The position numbers were made by a program, and so were the translations under genes. The notes beneath the pieces were generated by a model. It had not been told where the DNA came from and searched no databases. It was given only the letters and a program-made list of their open reading frames with translations. A stretch of 64,000 nt of DNA from Paracoccaceae bacterium Fryx2 (GTDB lineage: Bacteria > Pseudomonadota > Alphaproteobacteria > Rhodobacterales > Rhodobacteraceae): the NCBI GenBank assembly GCA_032334235.1, contig JAVSGI010000005.1, positions 2,108,001 to 2,172,000 of the forward strand. The letters run 5' to 3'. Positions 18,411 through 26,541 of this stretch are shown here, one piece after another (within the stretch, counting starts at the first letter, position 1; the number at the start of each line of letters is the position of its first letter).

Positions 18411-18556
18411 GCAGAAAATCCTTTTTCAGGATGGCGCACCACCGCGTCGCGCCGCAGCCCTGCCACCCGGGTGGTTCTTTGTTCCGGGAACCGGTGTTCG
18501 GGGAACAGGTCAGCGACCGGGTATCATGCTGAAGGGTCGGACCGCTTTGTCATGAC

Positions 18557-18590
18557 ACGCAGGCCGGGATCGGAGGATCCCGGCCTGCGT
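18557..18590 (-). promoter_or_regulatory. Intercistronic hairpin between pucA and pucC
   Basis: A perfect 15-bp stem (ACGCAGGCCGGGATC, 18557-18571, with its complement 18576-18590) closes a 4-nt loop. It lies 75 bp after the pucA stop. On the transcribed strand no T run follows, so it fits an mRNA 3'-end stabiliser or partial attenuator. This arrangement is known for puc operons, in which pucBA mRNA is far more abundant than pucBAC. Confidence 0.82.
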
Positions 18591-18664
18591 AGGGTTTGTT
18601 GTCTGAACGACATGAGGTTCAGGTCAGACGAGACCCGGGCGCCCATTCCCGTTCAGCGGCCCTT

Positions 18665-18823
18665 TCAGGGCGTCATCGGCACACCATTGTAGAAGTTCTG
18701 GAGCCAAGGAGTGTTGGTCACCAGAGCCAGATGGACGAGGAACGAGCTGACTGCCACGGCGGTCAGGAACAGCGGGATGCCAGTCGTCGGTTTGACAACG
18801 AGCCAGATTTTACCATTGGTCAT
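18665..18823 (-). CDS. pucA: LH2 (B800-850) antenna alpha subunit PucA
   Basis: The 52-residue protein starts MTNGKIWLVVKPTTGIPLF, nearly identical to known PucA. A single membrane helix (about 14-35) contains His31, the B850 bacteriochlorophyll ligand. The C-terminal W40-L-Q-N-F44-Y45 stretch aligns without gaps to the R. sphaeroides segment, where positions 44-45 are Tyr-Tyr. Phe at 44 removes one hydrogen bond to the B850 acetyl group. The tail is short. GGGAGAAG precedes the ATG, 12 bp after pucB. Translated by hand from the sequence. Confidence 0.96.
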   Translation of the reverse strand: MTNGKIWLVVKPTTGIPLFLTAVAVSSFLVHLALVTNTPWLQNFYNGVPMTP

Positions 18824-18835
18824 CTTGCTTCTCCC

Positions 18836-18991
18836 TTAGCCGAGCCACGGAGTGGCGACAGCCGCCAGAAAGTGCGCCAGAAGCGCGATACCGCCGAAAA
18901 CGCGGGTCCCGAGGATGAGCTGCTTGTGCACCTCTTCAGCCTCGGGAGCGGTCAGACCGGTCGGCCAGACCTTGGTCGGATCATCAGTCAC
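18836..18991 (-). CDS. pucB: LH2 (B800-850) antenna beta subunit PucB
   Basis: The 51-residue protein, read from a GTG start, begins [20 protein letters not shown] and has the conserved [14 protein letters not shown] and [15 protein letters not shown]. His22 is near the B800/carotenoid side and His40 ligates B850. One membrane helix spans about 26-46. GGGGAGA precedes the GTG. It is first in pucBAC and lies about 138 bp downstream of the tandem PpsR-type sites. Confidence 0.96.
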   Translation of the reverse strand: MTDDPTKVWPTGLTAPEAEEVHKQLILGTRVFGGIALLAHFLAAVATPWLG

Positions 18992-19128
18992 TTTTCGTCT
19001 CCCCAATCAAGATTACGACGAGTTGCGTGAAGGGCCCTCACGCTGGCTTGAACAACGAGCGGATCGAACCATCAGGCCACACGAAGTGGCTTTGCAGGCC
19101 ATGGTCCAACGTCGCTGCCAGAAAAAAG

Positions 19129-19171
19129 TGTCACATCCGAATGACAAAAACAATGTCAACTTAGGCTTACA
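19129..19171 (-). promoter_or_regulatory. Tandem PpsR/CrtJ-type operators upstream of pucB
   Basis: Two TGT-N12-ACA palindromes occur at 19129-19146 (TGTCACATCCGAATGACA, a perfect TGTC-N10-GACA) and 19154-19171 (TGTCAACTTAGGCTTACA), separated by 7 bp. PpsR/CrtJ binds paired sites of this kind with 7-8 bp spacing and represses photosynthesis genes in air. The puc promoter should lie between here and 18991. The regulator gene itself is not in the window. Confidence 0.85.
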
Positions 19172-20173
19172 GACTGCGTTCCGGTGCGATGTATTGACCC
19201 GCCCCCCTGAGAAGGCAGACCTGCAATATACAACGCCATTCCGCATCATTTCCGGTGCTTCCCTTCTCCGGCCCCGCCGTTCCGCCCCAAAGAACCGTGC
19301 AAAACTGCCGTTTTCTCAGCGATTTCGGGCCTGAACGGCTGCCATGCGCCCGTTTTCCGGGCCATGGAGGCCCCCGCGCGCGCTGCCACCCGCTCCCGCC
19401 CACAGAGCCGCCAGCCGTGGCGCTCGCCTGGCCGGAACCGGGCGGCCGGCGACGGGGCGGTGCAGCACGGGGCACGCGACCGGGGCGAAGTTTGCTGCAA
19501 AAGACCTGACGGCAGCAAAGCCCGCCGGGGAATCACCAGGGCTTGCCGCCCCCGCGACTCGCGTCGGCCATCGGGGCCTCTCGCAGGCCGCGCCGCCGCG
19601 CAGGACGGCTTTGACTGCGACAGATTGACGTTGGCGGCCCCCCGCAACGCCGCCCCTGGCACCGGGATGCAGCCCTCTGGATCGGCCGCCGAAATCCGGT
19701 GCCGAGGCGGCAAACGGGCCTGACCCGGACCCGTCGCGGATGGCACGAGCGGGTTCGAAACCCGGGTTTCCCCCAGCCCGGCGCCGACACGGCATCCACG
19801 GCCGATCGCACCACAAACCGCAGGAAAGATTGAAGGAACCAGTCATTTTCCCGTCATCGGGCGCCGTATCTTTGGCGGGCGACGCCCCCGGCCCGCGGTT
19901 TGCGGCGCAGCAGCCGATCCCCGCCCGCGCAGGTTGCCGCAATCCCGAGGCACCGGTCTGCGAGACGACCGCCGGCTTGCCACGGCAACCATTCCGCCCC
20001 GACGCGGCGCGGCCCCGCGCCCCCCCTGTGGCAGGCAGGCGCGACGGATCGGACCCTTGTCGTTCGAACTCCGCGTGCTAACGTTCCCGGCGAAGAACCA
20101 TGACCATCTATCGTTGGCTGTGATTTGCTTCTGAAACCGGTTGGGTTCCATGCGAACGACGAAGGAGAAGACA
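19172..20173. other. About 1 kb without a supported gene
   Basis: This G+C-rich stretch lies between the puc operators and the hypothetical membrane-protein gene. Several open frames overlap on both strands (for example 19316-19942 minus and 19364-19723 plus). Their products are Arg/Pro/Ala-rich, have no recognisable domain and contradict each other, as expected for shadows. It may be a decayed gene or a long regulatory region. I see no RNA gene. Confidence 0.5.
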
Positions 20174-20671
20174 ATGACGATCAGGAACTGGCTGAAGAAT
20201 GAAGAGGGGAAATCCAACAGTTGGCCCATCGCGGGCGCTGTGGGCTTCGTAACGTTCGTAGGGATGGTGGCGGCCGGTGAACAATCGGATGTCAACGCCA
20301 TTCCCGTTGCGGGCCTTGTGACCTTCTTCTTCGGGGGCTTCCTGGAATGGGCCTTCTGGGGCCGCGATCCGGAAACCCAGATGAAGGGGATGCTCGAATA
20401 CATGACCCCGACCAAGATGATGGAATACCCGGATTTCTTCGGGGTTTCCACCTATGACCACCGGATGGAGAAGATGCGCAAACTGGTGGCGCGCGTCGAG
20501 CCGAAAGAACTGATGAAGGTCGAGGGCAGCCCGTTCGCTTCCTCGCTGAACACGGTTCCGCCGCAACTCCTTCGCATCGAGGCGGCACTCGCCCCGAAAG
20601 GTCTGATGACCTATGACGACATGGGCACCATCGGAGCCTTGCTCCAGTGGGAAGGCAAGCGCGCCGCCTGA
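20174..20671 (+). CDS. Unknown two-helix membrane protein between puc and cco loci
   Basis: The 165-residue product from MTIRNWLKNEEGKSNSW has two hydrophobic segments (about 17-35 and 42-62, the second ending LEWAFWGRDPETQ) and a soluble, Met/Lys-rich C-terminal domain of about 100 residues with YMTPTKMMEYPDFFGVSTYD and LMTYDDMGTIGALLQW. GAAGGAGAAGACA gives a good ribosome site for the ATG at 20174. I do not recognise the family. Its neighbours are the LH2 antenna and cytochrome cbb3 assembly genes, so a membrane or bioenergetic role is possible but unproven. Confidence 0.72.
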   Translation: MTIRNWLKNEEGKSNSWPIAGAVGFVTFVGMVAAGEQSDVNAIPVAGLVTFFFGGFLEWAFWGRDPETQMKGMLEYMTPTKMMEYPDFFGVSTYDHRMEKMRKLVARVEPKELMKVEGSPFASSLNTVPPQLLRIEAALAPKGLMTYDDMGTIGALLQWEGKRAA

Positions 20672-20703
20672 TCTACGCGCCTGCGCGTCGGAACCTGACC
20701 TTT

Positions 20704-20729
20704 CGCCCGCCTGCTTTTGCAGACGGGCG
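20704..20729 (+). terminator. Hairpin terminator after the unknown membrane-protein gene
   Basis: CGCCCG-C-CTGC, loop TTTT, GCAG-A-CGGGCG forms a stem of ten pairs with one mismatch, followed by ATTTCT. It lies 32 bp after the stop at 20671 and could also act on the convergent ccoS transcript. Confidence 0.6.
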
Positions 20730-20850
20730 ATTTCTGCGTTTATACGGCCGCTCGACACCACGCCCACCCCTGCCCCGCTACGGGTGCGAAGCTTTCGCTT
20801 GCAGGCAACCTTGACCTTCATCACGGCCGCCGACGCGGCGCAGGGCTCGC

Positions 20851-21009
20851 TCAGGGTTTCGGCCGGTCGTCCCAATCGGTTTTCAGGATGCGGTTGGCAT
20901 CCCCCTGCGGGTCTTCGAACTGCCGCGATTTCAACGCCCAGAAGAACGCCGCCAGACCGATACCGCCGAGAAACAGCGATACCGGAATCAGATAGGCCAG
21001 AATGTCCAT
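20851..21009 (-). CDS. ccoS: Cytochrome cbb3 maturation protein CcoS
   Basis: This 52-residue single-helix protein, too short for automatic calls, begins MDILAYLIPVSLFLGGIGLA and continues FFWALKSRQFEDPQGDANRI, the diagnostic CcoS/FixS segment. CcoS is needed to insert cofactors into cbb3 oxidase. It starts 3 bp after the ccoI stop and ends the ccoGHIS operon. Translated by hand from the sequence. Confidence 0.96.
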   Translation of the reverse strand: MDILAYLIPVSLFLGGIGLAAFFWALKSRQFEDPQGDANRILKTDWDDRPKP

Positions 21010-21012
21010 GGG

Positions 21013-23253
21013 TTACCTCAGCCGAAGGGCATTGAGCGATACGGTGATCGACGACAGCGACATGGCCAGCGCCGCCGCAAGCGGCGTAGCCAGGCCCACC
21101 AGCGCCAGCGGCACGGCCACCACGTTGTAGATGGCCGAGATCGCGAAATTCTCCTTGATCCGCCGGGTGGATTGCCGCGCGATTCGCAGCGCATCGGCTA
21201 TCGGGGCCATGTCCTGCCCCAGCAACACGATATCCGACGCCACCCGCGCCGCATCCAGCGCCGACGCGGGCGAAATCGAGACATGCGCCGCCGCCAGTGC
21301 CGCCGTGTCGTTCAACCCGTCACCCACCATCAGCACCCGCCGCCCTTCGGCGGTCAGCGTCGCCACACGCGCCGATTTTTCCGCTGGCAGCGCGCCAGAG
21401 GTCCATTCGGCAATCCCCAGACGCCCGGCCAGTTCGGCCACCGCCCCTTCGGCATCACCCGAAATCAGCAGGATTCGCAGCTTTTGCGCCGCCAGCGCGG
21501 CGATTGCGGTTTCGGCGCCCGGCCGCAGCCGGTCCGCAAAGGTGAAGGGGCGCGGCGCACCATCGCCAAGGCAGAGGTAGGTCGCGGTGACCGGCAGCGG
21601 GTCGGCGTCGCACCAGCTTGCCCGGCCCAGCCGCACCGTCTGGCCGCGCCACTGCCCCTCGACGCCATACCCCGGCACCTCGCGCAGATCAGTGACGATC
21701 GCCGTGCGAATCCCTGCCGCCCGCGCCGCCTGCGCCAGCGCCACGGCCAGCGGATGCGACGAGGCCCCGGCCAGTGCCGCCGCAACCTCGATCTCGACGC
21801 GCGGCTGACTGCCGAGATTGGTCGGTTCGGGCACCCCGAGCGTGAGCGTGCCGGTCTTGTCAAACACCACGCAATCCACCTCGGCCAGCCGTTCCAGCGC
21901 CGTGCCGTGCTTGATCAGCAACCCCTTGCGGAACAGCTTGCCCGAGGCGGCGGTAACCACGGCCGGAACGGCAAGACCCAGCGCGCAGGGGCAGGTGATG
22001 ATCAGCACCGCCGCCGAGATGTTGACGGCAAAGCGCACATCGCCCCCGGTGATCCACATCCAGACCCCGAACGCGCCGAAGGACAGGATATGCACCAAAG
22101 GCGAATAAAGCCGCGAGGCCCGTTCGGCCAGCGAGGTGTATCGGGTCTTGGCACTTTCAGCGATGGCAACCAGATCAGCCATGCGGTGCAGCGACGAATC
22201 CTTGCCCGCCGCGGTGACGCGCACCGTCAGCGGGCCGGTCAGGTTCACCTCACCAGCCGAAACCACCGTTTCGGGGCCCGCGAACACCGGCAGGCTTTCG
22301 CCGGTCAGCAGCGCGCGGTCGATCTCGGAGGTGCCCTCGACCACCACGCCATCAACCGGCATCCGCCCGCCGGGCCTCACCCGCACCCATTCACCGACCC
22401 GCAGATCCGAGATCGCCACCGCCACCTCGGCACCGTCGCGCAGCGCAAAGGCGCGCGGCACTTCCAGCGCCGCCAGTTCCTCGGCCGCCGATCGGGCCAC
22501 GGCGCGGGTGCGGTGGTCGAGATAGCGCCCGGCCAGCAGGAAGAACGTCAGCATCACGGCGGCATCGAAATAGGCGTGGTGGCCGGACTGGAACGTCTCG
22601 AACAGCGAAATCGCGGACGCAAGGATGATCGCAAGGCTGATCGGCACATCCATGCCCAGCCGCCCGACCCGAAGCACCGCCCAGGCATTGCGGAAGAACG
22701 GCTGGCCGCAGAAGGCCACGGTCGGCAGGGCGATGGCGGCAGAAATCCAGTGGAACAGGTCGCGCGTCGCGTCCTCGGCCCCCGACCAGACCGCGACCGA
22801 CAGCAGCATGACGTTCATCATGCTGAAGCCCGCCACCCCCAGCCGCATCAGCAGCTCGCGGCCCTGACGGTCGGTTTCGGTGGCCGACAGCAGGCCGGCG
22901 TCAAGTTCGTGCGCCTCGTAGCCCAGCCGGTCGAGAGCTGCGATCAGCGTGTCGGCGGTGATTTCGGGGGCAGCCTCGACGCTGACACGGCGCAAGGTCA
23001 GGTTGACCCGGGCCGAGATCACGCCGGGCAGCTTTTCCAGCCCGCCTTCGACGGTGGACATGCAGGCCGCGCAATGCGCGGTGGGCAGCGACAGCATCAG
23101 GCGCGCATGGTGCGGCCTTGACAGTTCGGCCAGCCGTTCGGCCGACGGTGCCACCGCACAGGCCGGGCAGGCCGAGGCGCGCCCGCCTTCATGCACATCC
23201 TCTTCTTCGCTGTCGAAGGGCGGAGTTGGCACAAGGCGCTGCGCGGTAGCCAT
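21013..23253 (-). CDS. ccoI: Copper-exporting P-type ATPase CcoI (FixI)
   Basis: CcoI is the slow CopA2-type ATPase that pumps copper across the inner membrane for loading cbb3 oxidase. The 746-residue protein has an N-terminal CPAC, a metal-binding domain with CAACMSTVEGGLEK, membrane helices, the transmembrane CPCALGLAVP motif, the phosphorylation motif DKTGTLTLG and the hinge GDGLNDTAALAAA. It follows ccoH by 4 bp. Confidence 0.96.
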   Translation of the reverse strand: MATAQRLVPTPPFDSEEEDVHEGGRASACPACAVAPSAERLAELSRPHHARLMLSLPTAHCAACMSTVEGGLEKLPGVISARVNLTLRRVSVEAAPEITADTLIAALDRLGYEAHELDAGLLSATETDRQGRELLMRLGVAGFSMMNVMLLSVAVWSGAEDATRDLFHWISAAIALPTVAFCGQPFFRNAWAVLRVGRLGMDVPISLAIILASAISLFETFQSGHHAYFDAAVMLTFFLLAGRYLDHRTRAVARSAAEELAALEVPRAFALRDGAEVAVAISDLRVGEWVRVRPGGRMPVDGVVVEGTSEIDRALLTGESLPVFAGPETVVSAGEVNLTGPLTVRVTAAGKDSSLHRMADLVAIAESAKTRYTSLAERASRLYSPLVHILSFGAFGVWMWITGGDVRFAVNISAAVLIITCPCALGLAVPAVVTAASGKLFRKGLLIKHGTALERLAEVDCVVFDKTGTLTLGVPEPTNLGSQPRVEIEVAAALAGASSHPLAVALAQAARAAGIRTAIVTDLREVPGYGVEGQWRGQTVRLGRASWCDADPLPVTATYLCLGDGAPRPFTFADRLRPGAETAIAALAAQKLRILLISGDAEGAVAELAGRLGIAEWTSGALPAEKSARVATLTAEGRRVLMVGDGLNDTAALAAAHVSISPASALDAARVASDIVLLGQDMAPIADALRIARQSTRRIKENFAISAIYNVVAVPLALVGLATPLAAALAMSLSSITVSLNALRLR

Positions 23254-23257
23254 TGCT

Positions 23258-23716
23258 TCAGCCCTTCACGAACAGGTCGATGCGCTGGCGAAACAGGGTG
23301 CCGTCGGCCGCCCTGGCCTCGATCTGCATCATCCACTTGCCGGGATCGAGATCGAGCGGCGCCGTGAACACGCCCGATTCGCGCAGGAACTCCGGCGTCT
23401 GGTCCTTGCGAGATTCGGTGGTGCGGCCGACCAGCACCGACAGCGAAGCGATCTGCGCCGGCAGCCCTGCGTCATCAGTAAACGCCAGCCTCAGCGTCTT
23501 GCCGACCGGATCGTAGGCGGGCACCAGGGTCCAGCCCAGCCCCTCCTGCGCCGCGCGGTCGGCGTCGAACGACTGGCTCGCGACATAGGAGTTCGCCACT
23601 TCCAGCCCGGGAAAGGTGGTGACGGCCTTGGTCGCCATCACCAGGTTCACGGCGATGATGACGCTGAAAGCGGAAACGGTGATGATCGCAACCTTGCGCC
23701 CCGTCAGTTCGGCCAT
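23258..23716 (-). CDS. ccoH: Cytochrome cbb3 assembly protein CcoH (FixH)
   Basis: From MAELTGRKVAIITVSAFSVI (152 residues) this protein has one N-terminal membrane helix (about 8-30) and a periplasmic beta domain with SYVASQSFDADRAAQEGLGW, a FixH hallmark. CcoH is required for stable cbb3 assembly. The ATG at 23716 is 1 bp after the ccoG stop; the longer frame upstream lies inside ccoG and is rejected. Confidence 0.93.
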   Translation of the reverse strand: MAELTGRKVAIITVSAFSVIIAVNLVMATKAVTTFPGLEVANSYVASQSFDADRAAQEGLGWTLVPAYDPVGKTLRLAFTDDAGLPAQIASLSVLVGRTTESRKDQTPEFLRESGVFTAPLDLDPGKWMMQIEARAADGTLFRQRIDLFVKG

Positions 23717-23717
23717 G

Positions 23718-25148
23718 TCAGTCGTCCTTTCCATTGAAGATCGTATCGTGATGGATCCGGGCCGATCCTGCAACATCCGCGACCCAGAGGCGCAGTTGCG
23801 TGCGCTCATCCGTGGACGCGGAACTGCCGGGGGCGGCCTCGATATAAATGCGCTGGGTCTTGGTTTCGTTGGCAGGCACCTTGACGATCGGATCGGCCAG
23901 CCCTTCCAGCGACAGCGTCAGCCTTTCATCCGAGGTCAGCGAGATGCTGAAGTTGCGGTCGTCGCCCAGCTTGTTGCGCAGCCGGATGTCATAGGCGTTG
24001 CGGATCGTGCCGTCCGACAGCACGACGAAGGTGGGGTTGCGGACCGGGCTCAGCGAGATGTCGATGTCGGAGCGCAGGAACAGCGCGACCGTCAGGCCGA
24101 CCCCGATTCCAGCCCAGAGCACGGTGTAGATCATCGTCCGCAGCCGGAACACGTGTTTCCAGATGGAAACCGGCTGCGCCCCCGCCCGTTCGGCAATCTC
24201 GTCGGTCAGCGCCATGTAGTCGATCAGGCCGCGCGGCTTGCCGATGCGGTCCATCACGTCGTCGCAGGCGTCGATGCACAGCGCGCAGGTGATGCAGGCA
24301 AGTTGCTGGCCGTCGCGGATGTCGATGCCCATCGGGCAGACGTTGACGCAGGCCATGCAGTCGATGCAGTCGCCCTGGGCCTTGACGGGTTCGCCCTTCT
24401 GCAGCTTGCCGCGCGGCTCTCCGCGCCAGTCGCGGTAGGCGACGGTGATCGAATCCTCGTCAAGCATCGCGGCCTGGATGCGGGGCCAGGGGCAGGCATA
24501 GATGCAGACCTGCTCGCGGAAGAAGCCGCCGAACAGGAAGGTGGTCAGCGTCAGGATCACGATGGTGATCCAGGCGATCGGATGGGCTTCGAGCGTCACG
24601 AGGTCGCGCAGCAGCGTTGGCGCATCGGTGAAATAGAACACCCAGGCGCCGCCGGTCGCGACGCCGATCAGCAGCCAGATCGTCCACTTGAGCCCGTATT
24701 TGCGAATCTTCTCGAAGCCCCAGCCCTGCCGGTGCAGGCGCAGGCGGGCGTTGCGGTCGCCCTCGACCCAGCGTTCGACCTGGATGTAAAGGTCGGTCCA
24801 GACCGTCTGCGGGCAGGCATAGCCGCACCACACCCGCCCCAGCGCCGAGGTGAACAGGAAAAGCCCCAGCCCCGCCATGATCAGCAGGCCCGCCACGAAG
24901 TAGAATTCATGCGGCCAGATCTCGATCATGAAGAAGAAGAACCGCCGCCCCCCCAGATCCATCAGCACCGCCTGATCGGGAAGGTTCGGCCCGCGATCCC
25001 AGCGAATCCAAGGGGTTATGTAGTATAGCCCAAGCATGATGGCCAGAAGCCACCATTTCAGGCTGCGAAACTTGCCTTTGACCCGGCGCGGAAAGATCGG
25101 TTCTCGCGCTGTATACAGGGATTGAGGCTGGGTATCTGGGCTGGTCAA
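23718..25148 (-). CDS. ccoG: Cytochrome cbb3 accessory iron-sulfur protein CcoG (RdxA/FixG)
   Basis: The 476-residue polytopic membrane protein has YTAREPIFPRRVKGKFRSLKW, VWCGYACPQTVWTDLY, FREQVCIYACPWPRIQ and two 4Fe-4S clusters (CIDCMACVNVCPMGID and CITCALCIDACDDVMD), then a C-terminal Ig-like domain. CcoG has been reported to reduce Cu(II) for oxidase maturation. It is first in ccoGHIS. A weak FNR-like site lies about 85 bp upstream. Confidence 0.96.
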   Translation of the reverse strand: MTSPDTQPQSLYTAREPIFPRRVKGKFRSLKWWLLAIMLGLYYITPWIRWDRGPNLPDQAVLMDLGGRRFFFFMIEIWPHEFYFVAGLLIMAGLGLFLFTSALGRVWCGYACPQTVWTDLYIQVERWVEGDRNARLRLHRQGWGFEKIRKYGLKWTIWLLIGVATGGAWVFYFTDAPTLLRDLVTLEAHPIAWITIVILTLTTFLFGGFFREQVCIYACPWPRIQAAMLDEDSITVAYRDWRGEPRGKLQKGEPVKAQGDCIDCMACVNVCPMGIDIRDGQQLACITCALCIDACDDVMDRIGKPRGLIDYMALTDEIAERAGAQPVSIWKHVFRLRTMIYTVLWAGIGVGLTVALFLRSDIDISLSPVRNPTFVVLSDGTIRNAYDIRLRNKLGDDRNFSISLTSDERLTLSLEGLADPIVKVPANETKTQRIYIEAAPGSSASTDERTQLRLWVADVAGSARIHHDTIFNGKDD

Positions 25149-25230
25149 GGAATGTCTCCGACTGGCAGGTTTTCGGCCGCTGGCTGTTTGGGTGCCTTGG
25201 GACGGTATGCGCCAGAGCCGATGCTATGCC

Positions 25231-25244
25231 TTGACCCAAGCCAA
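25231..25244 (-). promoter_or_regulatory. Weak FNR-like site upstream of ccoG
   Basis: Read on the minus strand the site is TTGGCTTGGGTCAA, against a TTGAT-N4-ATCAA consensus. Only one half-site is good. It is centred about 89 bp before the ccoG start. Confidence 0.25.
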
Positions 25245-25387
25245 AAGCACATTCACGATATAGGTATTGACTGCGGCATTTTGTTCTGCGGTGCAGCGGC
25301 GGCGATCAGCCAGGCACACTTGCGCGGGGCAAGGTAGACACCGGCACCCCTGGAAACGCGCGAACAGGATGGGGTGCCGGTGCTGCG

Positions 25388-25411
25388 CCCGGAGGGTATG
25401 CCCCCTCCGGG
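25388..25411 (-). terminator. Hairpin after ccoP
   Basis: A 9-bp stem CCCGGAGGG/CCCTCCGGG with a 6-nt loop lies 14 bp after the ccoP stop, without a T run. It probably marks the 3' end of the ccoNOQP message and separates it from ccoGHIS. Confidence 0.6.
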
Positions 25412-25425
25412 AACCTCGGAAGAAC

Positions 25426-26307
25426 CTACTCGCCACCCCCAAGACCGTGAACGTAAACCGCAACCGAACGGATGTCGGCTTCGGAAAGACGGTTGTTCCA
25501 GTTCGGCATCACGCCGCCACGGGCGTTGATGACGGTGGTCGTGAGCGAGTCGACATCGCCACCATAAAGCCAGATGGCATCCGTCAGGTTCGGTGCCCCA
25601 ACATCGCGGTTTCCGGTCCCGCCTTCCATGTGACAAGCCGCGCAGTTCTCCTCGAATACCACGGCACCGGCTGCGGCCAGCGTTGCGTCGTGGTCCTGCC
25701 CGGAAATTGCCCGGACATGCTGCACCACCTCGGTGATCTGTGCCGGTTCCAGCAGCCCGTCCACACCGAAGCGCGGCATCTCGGATATCCGGGCATCGGG
25801 ATCGGTATCGTTGCGGATGCCGTGGATGACCGTCAGGTGGATGTTCTCGATGTCGCCGCCCCAGATCCAGTCGTCATCCAGCAGGTTGGGATAGCCATTG
25901 GCCTGAACCCCGGCCGCGCCCGACCCGTGGCATTGCGAGCAGTTGGTGCGGAACACCGCCGCCCCCGCCGAAACCGCATACTGGTTCAGTTCGGGGTCCG
26001 CCGCGATGGCCGTCAGGTCGGCGGCCACGAGCTTTTCCCTGATCGGGCCGTTGGCATCGTTGAAGCGCTTGATCTCGTCAGCCACATCGGCACGGGTCGA
26101 AGACCCGAGCAGCCCAGGCGTCGCGCCGTTCACCAGCGGCCAGGCGGGATAGGCGGCCGAGTAGCCAAGGGCATACACGATGCAGATATAGAAGGTGTAG
26201 AGCCACCAGCGCGGCAGCGGATTGTTGAACTCTTCGATTCCGTCCCAACTGTGGCCAGTGGTTTCAACCTCACCGGGCCGCCGGTTGGTCTTGTGCGGAG
26301 CACTCAT
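25426..26307 (-). CDS. ccoP: Cytochrome cbb3 oxidase subunit III, dihaem cytochrome c CcoP
   Basis: The 293-residue protein from [20 protein letters not shown] has one N-terminal membrane helix ([20 protein letters not shown]), then two c-type haem sites, CSQCH and CAACH, with matching distal Met regions. It passes electrons to CcoO and CcoN. The start overlaps the ccoQ stop by 4 bp. It is the last gene of ccoNOQP. Confidence 0.96.
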   Translation of the reverse strand: MSAPHKTNRRPGEVETTGHSWDGIEEFNNPLPRWWLYTFYICIVYALGYSAAYPAWPLVNGATPGLLGSSTRADVADEIKRFNDANGPIREKLVAADLTAIAADPELNQYAVSAGAAVFRTNCSQCHGSGAAGVQANGYPNLLDDDWIWGGDIENIHLTVIHGIRNDTDPDARISEMPRFGVDGLLEPAQITEVVQHVRAISGQDHDATLAAAGAVVFEENCAACHMEGGTGNRDVGAPNLTDAIWLYGGDVDSLTTTVINARGGVMPNWNNRLSEADIRSVAVYVHGLGGGE

Positions 26308-26531
26308 TTCCACGCCTCCTTGAACGATGTGCCGTTGTCGCATTTGCACGAAGCGCAGTCTCCGGCACAGGCGGGTTTGTCTTCATTGCGGAAGATCGAA
26401 TTCGCGACCTCGGTGTGGACCTTGCGGCTGCCGGGCCGGAAGGCCCAGACCACGACCCCGACGAAGAACACCGTCAGGGCCAGCAGCATCCAGCTGTCGG
26501 CAAATTCACGCAGCAGGCTGTAGGTTTCCAT
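26304..26531 (-). CDS. ccoQ: Cytochrome cbb3 oxidase subunit CcoQ with Cys-rich tail
   Basis: The 75-residue protein from [20 protein letters not shown] has the usual single helix (about 12-32) and the FRPGSRK turn. CcoQ stabilises the oxidase and, in R. sphaeroides, protects it and influences redox signalling. The tail is unusual: [15 protein letters not shown] has four Cys at 55, 59, 62 and 64 (C-x3-C-x2-C-x-C), which could bind metal. I do not recall this in standard CcoQ. Confidence 0.9.
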   Translation of the reverse strand: METYSLLREFADSWMLLALTVFFVGVVVWAFRPGSRKVHTEVANSIFRNEDKPACAGDCASCKCDNGTSFKEAWK

Positions 26532-26541
26532 GCCTGCCCCC

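Noticed and set aside
19751-19763. GGGTTCGAAACCC as a tRNA T arm
   Set aside because: It resembles a T arm, but no acceptor, D or anticodon arm can be placed around it. It is a self-complementary chance match.
25231-25244. FNR site controlling ccoGHIS
   Set aside because: Only one half-site matches well. Listed as a weak feature, not as a finding.
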